From Collybia mongolica (Eukaryota > Basidiomycota > Agaricomycetes > Agaricales > Clitocybaceae): a DNA stretch of 64,000 nt. Positions 11,405 through 22,893 of this stretch are shown here, one piece after another. Under the pieces are notes generated by a model. The model saw nothing but the letters and a program-made list of their open reading frames with translations, was not told where the DNA came from and made no database searches. Location of the stretch: assembly GCA_013420905.1 (NCBI GenBank), contig JAAXNY010000002.1, positions 124,001-188,000 on the forward strand. Direction: 5' to 3'. A program made the translations under genes and the position numbers. The first letter of the stretch is position 1. Each line of letters opens with the position of its first letter.

Positions 11405-11995
11405 GGGAGCTTCATGAGAACATGAATTTCAAGGTTTCAGTCCAATACACAAATAGAGTCCAAGTCCACATACAATGGATACATATCCTCCTCGTCTTCT
11501 TGCAAGTTAGGCCATTGATAACCTCGGTAGTTACTTGTCTTCAGTGACTGCATCTGCTCCGTAAATTTGTCAACATGAGGTAGTAAGACTCTAGAAAAAA
11601 CCATGCACTTCCTCTGTCAAGGTCCCTAGATCCACAGGTGTTGCTGCTCCCCTTAACCGTGGGCTGGCGGGCATACTTCCCAAAGCAGCCCTCTCCACGC
11701 CACTGCTGAAATAATCCCCCTCACCAGCGTTGCCTTCCTCCCACTCTACTCCATCAAACCCACTAACACCATAGAATACGTCGGGATATGCACATCGCAG
11801 TGCGAGTTGCCTTGCCTTGCTGTACTCTATACCCAAGTTTGGATCGTCAGAGAGAAGTAGTAGTGGTTGTGGTATGCGTTGCATTGACTGTTGCAATCTT
11901 TGATGTGTGAGGATATGGAAAAGACACCGCTGACTTTGATTATAAAAGCACATGAGCTTTGAAAGGGGAGTAACAGCAAGAGTACCTTTGTGATG
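11405..11995 (-). other. Unrecognised minus-strand coding-like stretch
   Basis: Two protein-like frames on the minus strand: one ends at 11591 (acidic, with YPDVFYGVSGFDGVEWEEG) and one runs about 11590-11440 (NYRGYQWPNLQEDEEDMYPL). They may be consecutive exons of one captured gene. I do not recognise the family. 11165-11404 shows nothing. Confidence 0.3.
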
Positions 11996-12260
11996 CATGG
12001 AACTCAGTGCGGTGACGACCCAAACAACCGATATGGTGGTATTTGTGACAAGGATGGTTGCAATTTCAACTCCTTCTGTATGGGAGACCAATCCTTCCTT
12101 GGCCAGGGCAAGGCAATCAACACCAACTCTAAATTCACCATTGTCACTCAATTCATCACTTCTGACGGCACTGCCAGCAGCACCCTCACTGAGATTCGTC
12201 ATTGCTATGTCCAAAACAGCAAGGTTGTCCAGAACTCGATGAGCAACATCTCTGGTATCA
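11996..12260 (+). pseudogene. Captured fragment of a GH7 cellobiohydrolase gene
   Basis: About 88 codons read as the C-terminal part of a GH7 catalytic domain, an enzyme that releases cellobiose from cellulose chain ends outside the cell. Visible are GTQCGDDPNNRYGG, CDKDGCNFNSF.MGDQSFLG and FTIVTQFITSDGT, then YVQNSKVV and SMSNISGI. Catalytic residues, signal peptide and cellulose-binding module are not present. Two family Arg positions read Cys (SFCMG) and His-Cys (EIRHCY). It stops abruptly at about 12260, where another sequence begins. Confidence 0.85.
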
Positions 12261-12449
12261 CTCTCCAACTATGTCCAGGGCATGTGGATTGTGTTCATGT
12301 GCGATCCAGCACAGGGCCTGCAGAACTTTTGGTGGCCAGTGTATGACCCAAATGTCTCGACACTTGTGCAGCTTGGGGGGTTCTTCAACCAAACTGGTGC
12401 AACATTTGCGCTGCCAGCACTGTTGGACTTTTTGTATGAGGAAGAGTAG
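12261..12449 (+). pseudogene. Possible C-terminal fragment of a type-B carboxylesterase gene
   Basis: An open frame directly after the GH7 piece, ending at TAG 12447-12449, reads NYVQGMWIVFMCDPAQGLQNF, then WPVYDPN, LVQLGGFFNQTGATF and a short hydrophobic end. This resembles the C-terminus of fungal carboxylesterases, where a conserved FxRDPxxG...WPxYDP stretch precedes the end. The match is from memory and only moderate. The Cys in FMCDP would be another Arg-to-Cys change. Its end overlaps the minus-strand membrane-protein fragment, so one of the two borders is wrong. Confidence 0.4.
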
Positions 12450-12557
12450 AGAAGAGGTGGAATACACTGCAGCAGATTTGATGAGCATCGATGCAATCAT
12501 TGTGTACTGCATTCTGTGGGCGCTGCCCAGCATGGATGTAATGCAATGGCAGTAGTA
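12436..12557 (-). pseudogene. Captured multi-pass membrane protein gene, downstream part (split by Gypsy)
   Basis: Minus-strand continuation of 23368-23690. Joining the two across the Gypsy and one TAGTA keeps the frame. It reads as the cytoplasmic loop and following helix of a fungal seven-helix protein family (IVSxLLYYxHxITSMLG, then QYTMIASMLIKSAAVYS). The x positions are a TGA, a Cys and a Cys where related proteins have Arg. Confidence 0.65.
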
Positions 12558-13031
12558 TGTTACAAATTCCCTACTCACGTGCCCTTATCATTCCTTTTCT
12601 TACATACTACTGATTACCAGACACTATTCGACTCTTATCTTTCAAAGACCCATATATGCATTTCCTTTCCCATGCTTATTCATCTTTTGTATTACGCTTA
12701 CTCATTCTCATCTTAGCTTACTCATTCCTTTATCTATAACGAATAGTGTAAACCATGCTTATCGGACTCTTACATATATATACGGATAGTTTAGCTTAGC
12801 TAGCTCTTTAGCTTGACCTAGCTGAATCAACCTTATTCATCTACTCTGATCTCTTGACGCGAACTTGATCCTATTTGCCTTACAAAGGGAGTAGTGCATT
12901 TTTGATCCAACGATCTGACTTTAGCCCTATTGAGGGAGTCATTGGACGTTAGACTTACGAAGTCAACGGTCTATAGTGAACGAACGACAAACCAGATTGA
13001 TCTAAAGGATAAGGCCTAAACAGCCGTAACA
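12558..13031 (+). repeat. 5' LTR of Gypsy element
   Basis: 474 bp, no indel relative to the 3' LTR. The 14 differences are all transitions, and 12 sit in CpG in one of the two copies. gag starts 47 bp downstream. I could not assign a tRNA to the primer site just after 13031. Confidence 0.95.
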
Positions 13032-13078
13032 AAAGGTCAAGCTGATCAGAATCATCAACCTATTAAGGTTCAGATGCA

Positions 13079-15655
13079 ATGGCACCACGATACAGATTAA
13101 AGCCTGCGAGCAGCAGTGAAAGCAGTAGAAGCAGCAGTAGGCAAAGCGCCTTTAGCAATGAAGACTTCCAAGATGCAGAAGAACAACCAACACTCTCAGT
13201 AGTCACACAAACAGTAGAAACACCCACCACGCCAAAACCAAAGGCAGAAAGTTCCAAAGGAAAGGAACCAGAGAAACCACCGAAACCCGAATCACCAGAC
13301 TCCCCAATACCACCTGACTCAGACATAGAAATGGCAGATGAACGAAAACCCACCGAAATCAAACTTAGTTCACCAAACATCTTTGATGGAAACCGAAGAA
13401 TGACAAAGGACTTTGTCCTTGACTGCAAGATGTACTTGCAAGCAAATGATAGAATTTATGACACAGAATGGAAAAAGATCCTTTACATGCTCTCATACAT
13501 GAAAGGAGGAACAGCAGGACCATGGAAGAAGTCCTGGTATGGAGAAAATAGTACCCACCCAGGAACATTTACAGATTTCATAGCAACAGTCGAAGAAGCG
13601 TTCTCCACACCAGATGAAGCAGGAGACGCCAGACAAACCCTGAAAATGCTGCGCATGACAGGAAACATGACAGCAGACGACTACATTGCGGAATTCAAAT
13701 CAGCCGCATCAGAGAGTCAGATCACCAAAAGCAAAGCACTCGTTGAGTACTTCATGGAAGGAATACCCCCTTCCTTGATGCAGAAAATCTTGATGATGGA
13801 TAACCCACCAACCACCATCAAGGGTTGGTATCAGAAGGCATCTATATTTGACACTCAGTACAGACGTGCAAAATCAATTGTAGCACGAATTAAAGGAAAC
13901 ACAGGAAAACCAACAGGAGGAAACAGTGGAAAAAAATATAATTTCCAATGAAACAACCCCAAATATGTTCCAAACAAAGATCCAAATGCAATGGATATAG
14001 ATCGATTGACCATTCAAGAAAGAGATGAACATATGAAACGAGGACTATGCTTCAAATGCCATAAATTTGGACATCGAGCATCCAATCACAAAGCAGGAGG
14101 TTCAATTCCTCAAACTCTACAAAAGGAAGAACCGAAACTACCAATGAAAGGAGGTCTTTACACTAAGCCACATAACCCGTGCGGACTCCGTGCGGACACA
14201 CGGACTCCGCACGGAGTCCGCACGGACTCATTTGGCAGGACCGTCAGCCAGACAAGAATCCGTGTCCGCACCGAGTCCGCATCAATCCGCGTAATTTTAC
14301 GCGGACACGCGGACTAGCACGGACGGACAGCTCGCAGAGTCCGCGCGGCCAGTCGATTACTAATCGGATTAGTAATATAAATTTTATTTACACAAATTAT
14401 ATATACTATTTGTTATTAATAACATAACATAACGGCGGTGAAAAACTTGCATCCGACTAGGTTCGAACGCGTAAAGGCACGAACATTACGTCATATGTTT
14501 GGCGTTCATAACCGTTGGGCAAGGCGGGCATTTCTAGCTACAGAATCACTGGCCTCAAGTCAACGGACTTAGGTCACATGATTACGAGGCACGTGCAATG
14601 GTCACATTACCGTTGCCACGTCTTCGTTGGTTCTTTTCAACCACATCAACGACGCCCGCCAAAACCGCCAACGCCGACACCAACGCCAACGCACCCACGC
14701 CGCCAACGCCAACGCATCGAACGCCAACCGACATCAACATGACGACGCACAAGACGGTGTGGGGAGAAGGATAGAAACGGACGCGGAACGAGGGGACGAC
14801 GAGGAAAGGGCGCCCCGAGGGGCAGAACCAGGTGAGTCGTACACCGCCGCTCACCCACACGCTCACCACGCAGCGCGTCCCCCCCTCCCCACTTCAGGAA
14901 CTCGAAACGAAGGATACGGCCGCCAACAGCAACAGGAGGAAGGCGGCAACGACAACGACAACGACGAAGACAGCAACAGCAACAGCAGCAACAGTGCCGA
15001 CGAGGCCTGCGGCAACGACGGCAACAGCAGCGGCAGCGGCGGCACTAACAACGGCGCGACGACGACGACGACAACTACAACAAAGACGACCACCACCACC
15101 ACGAGGATGACGACGACTAAGGACAACGAGGACGACGACGACAACGACGACTAAGGACAACGGGGACAACGACAAGACAAGCGGCCAGTGCCGCCGCCGC
15201 TGAAACCCAGGCCGCTGACGACGTCGCGGGGGCCGACGAGGACGACGGGGGGGCGGGGGCCCCCGCCCCCGCCTATATTAAATTATTTTATCATATATGT
15301 ATTATACTTAGTAATAATATATGTTTTATTCTATTAATTATATAGATTGTTAGTAAGTAAAAGAGTAAGTAAGTGCTTCATAATAAAAGAAAGTAAGTGA
15401 GTCCGCGCGGACTCTGTGGAGTCCACACGGAGTCCGCGCGGAGTCCGTGCAGAGTCCGTGTGGACTTTGTGCTGTCCTTGCGGAGTCCGCACGGACTTTT
15501 GCAGTCCGCGCGGAGTCCGCAAGGACATGTGGGGGAGTGTAAAGTACAGAATGAAAGGCAAAGATGCCTACATGAAAATCAGATCTCTTATGGCAGAATT
15601 AGATGAAGATGAACAAGAAATTGCCTTAAAGAATATGGAAGATGAGGGTTTTTAA
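13079..15655 (+). pseudogene. Gypsy gag, interrupted by TIR element
   Basis: The frame from 13079 encodes a capsid-type protein: a Ser/Glu-rich N-terminus, then the retrotransposon gag core (around residues 100-240) with KILYMLSYMKGG and FMEGIPPSL. A TGA at 13949-13951 interrupts it; the frame resumes and gives a zinc knuckle at about 14048 (CFKCHKFGH), whose fourth ligand is His instead of Cys. The TIR element is inserted at 14161. After it, 15545-15655 encodes a typical gag/protease junction tail (YMKIRSLMAEL, then EDEGF-stop). Removing the insert plus a 2-bp duplication leaves the frames off by one, so a small indel also occurred or the border differs. Confidence 0.85.
14161..15539. mobile_element. 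Non-autonomous TIR DNA transposon inside gag
   Basis: 1,379 bp with imperfect inverted ends: CACTAAGCCACAT at the left and, reversed, CACTCCCCCACAT at the right. TA lies on both sides; a longer match CTTTACACT/AGTGTAAAG includes flanking bases, so the exact end is uncertain. Both subterminal regions (14178-14345, 15400-15530) are packed with a GCGGACTCC / GGAGTCCGC motif in both orientations. The interior holds a gene-like GC-rich segment and long CAA/ACG/ACC triplet runs (14640-15240), then an AT-rich stretch. No transposase is present, so mobility would depend on another element. Confidence 0.7.
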
Positions 15656-18187
15656 AGAGGCGGACTGAATCGACGTCAGTACCTGCCGAGAACTATTCTG
15701 TTACACTGTCACCTGTAATTCTAGGAGAGATGAATCGACAATCATTATCTATTCAAATTACAGTGATTGAAGAACAGAAAAATGTCAAAATTCCAGCAAT
15801 TGGACTCATTGATTGTGGAGCTGGAGGAATCTTTATTGACAAAACATTCATCGAAGAAAACAAAATAAAGACAACTCCGTTGAGAAAATCAATTTTGGTC
15901 AGAAACGTAGATGGGACAAAGAACAAATCAGGGAACATCACAGACTGTGTATGGACCAAGATTTGAATTGGAGATGAAGAAATCAGAATCCGACTATTAG
16001 TTAGCGGACTTGGAAAAGAAAACATTATCCTCGGACTACCATGGTTAAAACGGCACAACCCCAAAATTGATTGGGAGAAAGGAACACTCGACTTCGGACC
16101 AAGTATTAAGAAAGGAGTTCTATTGGAAGCAATCCAAAAGAATTTAGAAATCCGACAGATGAAGCAAAAACGGCAATACCCCAAGGCAACGGTAACAGAA
16201 ATACAGGAAGAACATCTAGAAGAAATCCCAAGGAATCAACCCCTTGAAGATTGGCAACCAATTCTTTTAGGAATCGATGAAGAAGATGACGAACATGGAG
16301 TCAACTTACTTAGGACATACATCCATCCAGAAGATGATGAAGAAGAATCCATCTGGATAAATGCAAAAACATCAATATCACAGGAACTGGAACACAAGGC
16401 AGAAATTGAAGATCAAAAGCCGAAGAAGACACTACCAGAATTTTACCAGAAATACGCGTCATCATTTGACAAAACAAATTTGGAAAGAATGCCAATACGA
16501 CAACCATGGGACCATGCAATAGATCTAAAACCAGACTTCATTCCAAAAGACTGTAAAATCTATCCCATTAGCCCAGCGGAACAAGGAAAATTGGACAAAT
16601 TCATTGACGAAAACTTACGAAAAGGATATATCCGACCATTGAAATCTCCACAAGCATCACCTTTTTTCTTTGTATCAAAGAAAGACTCAGCGAAACTTCG
16701 ACCAACTCAGGACTACAGAAGACTAAACGAAGGAACAGTAAAGAATGCATACCCTTTACCACTTATAGGGGAACTTCTTGACAAACTGAAAGGAGCCAAA
16801 TATTTCACAAAACTGGATTTACAATGGGGATATAACAATGTCCGGATCAAAGAAGGAGATGAATGGAAAGCAGCATTCAAAACTAACAGAGGATTATTTG
16901 AACCTCTTGTTATGTTTTTTGGCTTATGCAATTCACCAGTGACATTCCAGAACATGATGAATGATATCTATGCAATAGAAATTGACAAAGGATGGATCCT
17001 GATCTACATGGATGACATTTTAATTTCCTCCGACAACATCGACGATCTACAACAAAAGACCACGAAAGTCTTGGATAAATTAAAGGAAAACAACTTATAC
17101 CTAAATCTGGACAAATGCGTATTCGAAGCCACAGAACTCGAATACCTCGGATTGGTTATCAGAGAAAACAAAATAGGTATGGAACCAACAAAGCTAGCAG
17201 GAATTGCAGATTGGCCAGCCCCGACAACAGTGAAACAAGTCCGATCATTCCTCGGATTTGCAAACTTCTACCGAAAGTTCATTGGACACTATGCTGAACT
17301 TAGCAGACCATTAACAAATCTGACAAGAAAAGACATCAAATGGAAATGGACTCAAGAATGTCAGGAAGCATTTGACGGATTGAAACAGAAATTTTTGAAA
17401 TCACCCGTCCTCATGATGCCAGACAAGAACAAACCATTTCACATCGAATCAGATGCTTTGAAATGGGCCACAGGTGCAGTACTACAACAACAAAATGACA
17501 ACGGAGAATGGCATCCATGCGGATACATTTCACACTCATTTACAGAAACAGAAAGAAACTATGAAATTTATGACAGAGAACTATTAGGCATCATTCGAGC
17601 CTTGAAAACATGGAGACATTACCTCGAAGGATCACAATTTCCCACAATAATTCTGTCAGATCACAAGAGCCTGACGTACTTCCGAACGGCACAAAAATTG
17701 AACCAACAACAAGCAGGATGGAGCTTGTTCCTGTCACAATTTGATCTGAAACTCGTACACACACCCGGAACACGAATGATACAATCTGATGCTTTATCAA
17801 GAAGATCAGATTACGTCAATACAGAAGACACAGACAATGAAGACCGGATCCTTCTACCAGATGACATTTTCATCAAAATGATTGATATAGGTTTACAAGA
17901 AGACCTAAAGAAATCAGTTGAAGAAGATGATTTGTTTGCAAAATCAATTGAAGTGTTAAAAGAGACAGGAACACCACCGATCAAATCAAACTTGTCTGAT
18001 TGGAAATTCAAAGACGGACTTCTGTTTTTCAAAAACAGATGTTATGTAGGACCAGACGCAAAGCTGCGACGAGAAATAGTGCGAAGATATCATGACACAA
18101 AACCAGGAGGACATCCAGGCCAATACAAAACACAAGAGTTAATCAGTCGAGAATACTGGTGGCCAGGAATGGGAGTATTCATAAAGA

Positions 18188-20293
18188 GAGTGTCGTTGCT
18201 TTTGACCTAGCTCAGTTCTTCCCATCCATAAACCACGAGGTCCTCTTACACATCCTCGAGAGACAGGGATTTGCACCAGAAGTGGTTGCATTCTTCAGGT
18301 CATACCTCGTTGATCATCATACTAGATACGCGTGGGACGACGAAGTGTCCCTGCTCTTCCCATCCAGCGTGGGTCTGGGACAGGGCTCCGCCATGTCCCC
18401 CATCCTCTCTGCCCTATGCCTCGCACCCCTCCTCAAGGAATTCGAACAGAGGGTCCGCATAGCTTCACTAATTTCCTATGTGGACGATGGCACCATTATA
18501 GTGCAGTCGGACACATTCGAACAGAACCTTGTTAAGCTCAAAGGGGCCTACAAAGTCGTATTCGAGCTCACCCAGGCTATGGGTTTAATTCTTGAACACA
18601 GCAAGTCAGAGGGATTCCATTTCTCTCAAAAACATGGCAATATCAACCCTGACATCGACCTTGGCTATGCCCCATATACTGGGGACACCCCCCTCCGCCC
18701 TGGCACCATTTGGCGCTACCTCGGATTCTTCTTTGACCATCCCCTCACATTCAGAGAGCACGTCAAACGATACACGAACAAAGCCCTCACCTCTGTAAAG
18801 GCTATGCTCTCCCTTGGCAACTCGGTGCGCAGACTTAGGCCCAAGCACAAACAAATGCTATACTGAGCCTGTGTTCTTCCCATCGCTACATATGGGAGCA
18901 GGCTTTGGATGTACGAAGGGGCCCGCATGGCGGGCCCTCTCGATAACCTCCGGAAGACACAAAGACGAGCATGCCTTTGGATCACTGGCGCCTTCAAGAC
19001 ATCCCCAAACGGGGCTGGCGAGACCCTCGCAGGCATACCCCCTATCCACCTCCACGTCAGAAAGCTGGTGGAAAGGAGTCATGTCCGCTCCCATGCACTC
19101 CAGGCCTCACACGCCTTTCGACGCCTCATCGATGGGAACCACAAATTCTCTGTCGAGACCCTCAATGCCCGCAACCCAAGCCGTAGGCTTGGTAAACTAG
19201 TATTGCCCATCGTAGAGGCCTGGTCTAACCTTGGCCTCTCTTCCCTGGATCTGGACCCTGTCCACCCACTCAACCAACCAGGCATGCGCCCCAAGGACCT
19301 GTTCCCTGGTCGCATTGTCTACGACATTGTCACCCCCCCACCTAAGGGCAGTGATCACCGCGAGGAATTCATGAAAGACCGCACCACATCGCTGAAGAGC
19401 GCTGTCAATGAGGCCTCTCATTCCCCATGGAGCATCTGCATTATCACTGATGCATCCACCCCCCCCCTCCTCCCATGCAGTCAGTCGCGGTGTACCACGT
19501 CTGGCACGATGGAGATTTATATGAGGACTGGTTTGCTACTGGCCTATCTATGTCTGATGACGCCGAGCTGCGAGCAATTGCGGAAGGCGCCCAACAGGCA
19601 GCTGACATTGGACTAGAGGACATCCATGATGTCCATATCTTCTCCGACTCCATCAACGCCCTCAGGCATTCCCTCGATGTGTCGCACCACTCAGGTCAAG
19701 CATGAGCCCTCAAAGTGTGCGATGTGCTGCTGCCTTGGCTGCAGCTCCGTGCCATCCACAAGATTCACCTCCACCATATTACAAGCGGTGTGGAGATTGA
19801 AGACCACCAACTGGCACACATCAGCGCCGTCTCAACTCGTGTTGAGGCAGGTGGAGCGCCGGTTATATCTGCTGACTTTGCATGACACGAAGCAGTTACA
19901 CGCATGCTTGACGGCTGGAAGTCTCTCTTCCAATCCAAGAAGTACATTGGCTCCAATTTCCTGATGCTCTATGCGAAAAAGGACACCCCGCTCACTCCGA
20001 CCCATGTAAACAATGGGCCGTGGATGCGCAAGACTGGTCACAGCCATGCTCTGACTGCCTGCTTGGTGCGATGCATCACTGGACATGCTCCAATTGGGGC
20101 GTTCCGATCGCGATTCTTCAAAGAAGAATCTGTCTCCTGTAGGTGCGGTGCTCCCTTGGAAACTGTACAACACGTCCTATTTGACTGTCCACGACACAGA
20201 CGGGAAGACAAGCCCAGCCGCCAGCTGCGCTATGCGTGGCTGGTTGAATTCCTCTCGGAGAATGAAAACGCTTTCGCGTTCGATGTTCCCTAG
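18188..20293 (+). pseudogene. LINE ORF2 C-terminal part: RT and RNase H
   Basis: It starts inside the RT palm (VVAFDLAQFFPSINHEVLL), with the catalytic YVDD (around 18480) and downstream thumb region. The RNase H domain (VYHVWHDGDLYEDW, DDAELRAIAEG, IFSDSINALR) is in another frame, shifted in a run of nine C at about 19458-19466. A C-terminal CxC...HxxxxC motif (CRCGAPLETVQHVLFDCP) is typical of Tad-like LINEs. TGA stops at 18864-18866, 19703-19705 and 19883-19885 all fit lost CGA codons. The RNase H would remove RNA during target-primed reverse transcription. Confidence 0.9.
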
Positions 20294-20637
20294 TCCTAAA
20301 CAGGCTAGGGGAGGTACTCAGTGTTCTAAGTGACAGCTATAGGGTGCTCCCTGCCCGAACATGCGAACCTGGATAATCGGTGGACTTGAAGCCACCACCT
20401 GCTGCAGAGTGCCGCAGCAGGGGGCCCACCCCCTGGCGTAGATTGGCCCTTCCGGCCTGTGTACAACAAGCTCTGGCTCCATTCGCTAGTCCGACCCCGG
20501 TCGGGCAAGCACCCTAGCCCTGCAGCACTTTGTCTCCTGCCCCTCTCTCCACCCTTTCCCAATTACTACTTGTAGTGACCAGCACATGTATTATGTACAG
20601 TTGGTATATAAAATGTTGAACCAAAAAAAAAAAAAAA
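18188..20637 (+). mobile_element. 5'-truncated LINE inserted in Gypsy integrase
   Basis: Flanked by a perfect 15-bp target duplication GAGTATTCATAAAGA (18173-18187 and 20638-20652) and ended by a poly-A run just before 20638. Removing insert plus one duplicate restores the HHCC domain of the Gypsy integrase. Only the 3' part of ORF2 is present: the RT palm and thumb, an RNase H domain, a Cys-rich end and about 340 bp of 3' UTR. Confidence 0.95.
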
Positions 20638-21851
20638 GAGTATTCATAAAGAATTACGTCAATGGCTGTGCCACATGTCAACAGATGAAAGTCAACATGC
20701 ACCCAACAAGACCAGGGCTAATACCAATTGCAACAAATGGAGAACCACGCCCTTTCTCATTTGTCACAGCTGACTTTGTCACAGACCTCCCAGAAAACGA
20801 TGGAAAAGATAGTCTCATGGTCATGGTAGATCATGGCCTTACAAAGGGGGTAATTTCTATCCCTTGCACCAAAACAATTGATGCTCTAGGAACAGCGAAC
20901 CTTTACCTGGAACATGTCTACAAAAGATTTGGATTACCAGACACCTTCTTATCTGATCAAGGCCCTCAATTCGCGGCAAAAGTCTTCAAAGAACTAGGAA
21001 AACTCCTTGGAATCAAGCTTGTAATGAGCACAGCGTATCACCCACAAACGGATGGAGAAACAGAATGATTAAATCAAGAGCTCGAAATCTATTTCCAAAT
21101 GTTCTGCCAGAACAACCCAGCAATATGGAAGGATCTTAACCCAATTGCAGAATTCGCGCATAACCAAAGAACACACTCCACAACAAAAAGATCCCCATTC
21201 TTCCTTATGATGGGATATGAACCACAAGCAATTCCATCAGCATTCCAGAAGACAAACATTCCAAGTGTGGAGCAATGGATGATTGAACTTAATAGAGCAA
21301 GAGAAGAAGCCATGGCAGCACACGACTTGGCAAGAAGAAAAGTTGCAGAAAGGACAACACGAGGTTTCACTCCATTCAAACAAGGAGAACACGTTTGGTT
21401 AGAAGGAACAAACCTTTGAATCCCTTATCCTTCAAGGAAACTAGCACCAAAACGAGAAGGACCCTTCGAAATCCAAGAAGTCCGTGGACCAGTAACATAC
21501 AAACTGAAACTTCCATCACAATGGAAGATCCACCCCATGTTTCATGCTTCTCTTCTTACACCATACAAGGAAACCGATACTCACGGACCCAACTTCTTAG
21601 AACCTCCACCGGATCTTGTGAATCAAGAAGAAGAGTACGAAGTAGAAGGGATTATCAATCACCAACAACGAGGCCGAGGCTTCCAATACCTCGTGAAATG
21701 GAAAGATTACTCATCTGCACACAACACATGGGAACCAGAAGACCACTTAAAAAGAGCTCAAATGATACTTCAATCCTATCAGAAGCTACATCGCCTCTAA
21801 CCAACTACCATCTACTATTGCTCTCAACAAATTCCAGATCCTTAACAAACA

Positions 21852-22860
21852 ATGTCTTCCCCTATCAACTTCTACACCACCACTGCCACTGCCCTCACCA
21901 ACCCTCCTAACACCCCTATCATTAATATTGCATCTCAAGAATGCCTTGAAATCGCAACAAAGATCATACATCGCCAGAAGTTCCTATCATGGTTCATGCA
22001 TGAAGAACATCGTGAACAAATGATTCAAGCGTTCAATCAGCCACCACATGATCAACTCATCAAACTAGTTGAAAAAATACCTGGAAATCAGGGACATGTT
22101 ATACCATCAAACTGCAAATATCAGCCAGGCTCTAGATCAAACTACAGAAGAATTAGTGGACATGCAAGAATTTCAAATTCCAGGAGATCTAATTCCGTTA
22201 TTACAAGAAGGAATTTGACTACCTACATCCACGCCTTCAACACCCACAGAGTCAACTGAAAGAGTCGATACAGTTAATGAAGAAGTACAAACATATCCTC
22301 CCAGAACACCCACACCTTCAACTCCGAATTCTCCCATTTATCAACCCAAACCCCTTCCAATCCTGCCTTTTTGCAAACCATCCCCTTCACCATCACAACA
22401 TTCCACTCCTGATCCAGCGGACATGGTTGCAAACAAAGAAATATTTAAACATTTGAAAGGTTGAAAAGCCACTAAATCCGTCATTAAAAAGAAGAAAGCA
22501 CCCAAACCCATCAAATACACAATGAACCCTCTCAATTACGTTGGAAGTCGAGAAAAACCCATTGACCTCACCCAAGTAGAATGAGCACTCATCTACAAAA
22601 ACATATTATGCTCTCGATGCCTCAACTTTGGACATTCATCAATAAATTGTGAAAAACAATATTGTCCAATATGTTTTAAACCAGCACCAGGACATCGTTG
22701 TGACCAATGCCCTGAAAGACCCATGACTAGAACAGCGGGGTATTATCAGAGCTGGTGACAAGTTGGAGACGAACACAAAGAGGTAGACGATGGGATTGAC
22801 GATCCTTTCAATTATCCAGAAGCCATCGCAAACATGACAGGGGAGCCAATTGACTACTAA
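21852..22860 (+). pseudogene. Third Gypsy ORF with C-terminal zinc motifs
   Basis: Lies between pol and the 3' LTR, 52 bp after the pol stop, where an env gene would sit in a retrovirus. It starts MSSPINFY. About 75 codons in, a one-base change in an A run (around 22074-22079) shifts the frame. The rest reads as a Pro/Ser/Thr-rich linker and a C-terminal Cys/His-rich domain with CSRCLNFGHSSINC followed by CPICFKPAPGHRCDQCP. TGA codons at 22216, 22462, 22582 and 22756 interrupt it. The stop is TAA 22858-22860. It has no hydrophobic segments, so it is not an envelope protein; a nucleic-acid-binding role is my inference. Confidence 0.7.
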
Positions 22861-22875
22861 AGCTGGGACGCTTTA

Positions 22876-22893
22876 GGGATAGAGAGGGGGTAA
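22876..22893 (+). promoter_or_regulatory. Polypurine tract of Gypsy element
   Basis: A purine run (GGGATAGAGAGGGGG) ends three bases before the 3' LTR, the usual position for priming plus-strand DNA synthesis. Confidence 0.75.

Larger units (their letters stand above)
15730..21800 (+). pseudogene. Gypsy pol: protease, RT, RNase H, integrase, chromodomain
   Basis: Protease active site LIDCGAGG near 15810, then TGA at 15964-15966. An uninterrupted frame from 16123 follows. It carries RT with the catalytic YMDDILIS (around 17008), RNase H with the SDALKWATGAVL and YDRELLGI motifs, and the first half of the HHCC integrase domain. The LINE is inserted at 18188. The reading continues from 20653 with CATCQQMK, then the integrase core: [18 protein letters not shown] and [13 protein letters not shown] codons at 21066-21068 and 21417-21419 follow. 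The C-terminus (about 21630-21800) is a chromodomain (FQYLVKWKDYSSAHNTWEP), which in chromoviruses guides integration to histone-marked chromatin. Both stops and the protease stop fit CGA-to-TGA. Confidence 0.93.

Noticed and set aside
12202..12555. Plus-strand 117-codon frame over the GH7/membrane-protein border
   Set aside because: It is out of frame with both the GH7 fragment and the esterase-like tail, and antisense to the membrane-protein fragment.
14627..15175. Long overlapping frames on both strands rich in Asp/Asn/Thr/Val runs
   Set aside because: They are translations of CAA/ACG/ACC triplet runs inside a non-autonomous transposon; all frames stay open because the sequence is simple, not because it is coding.
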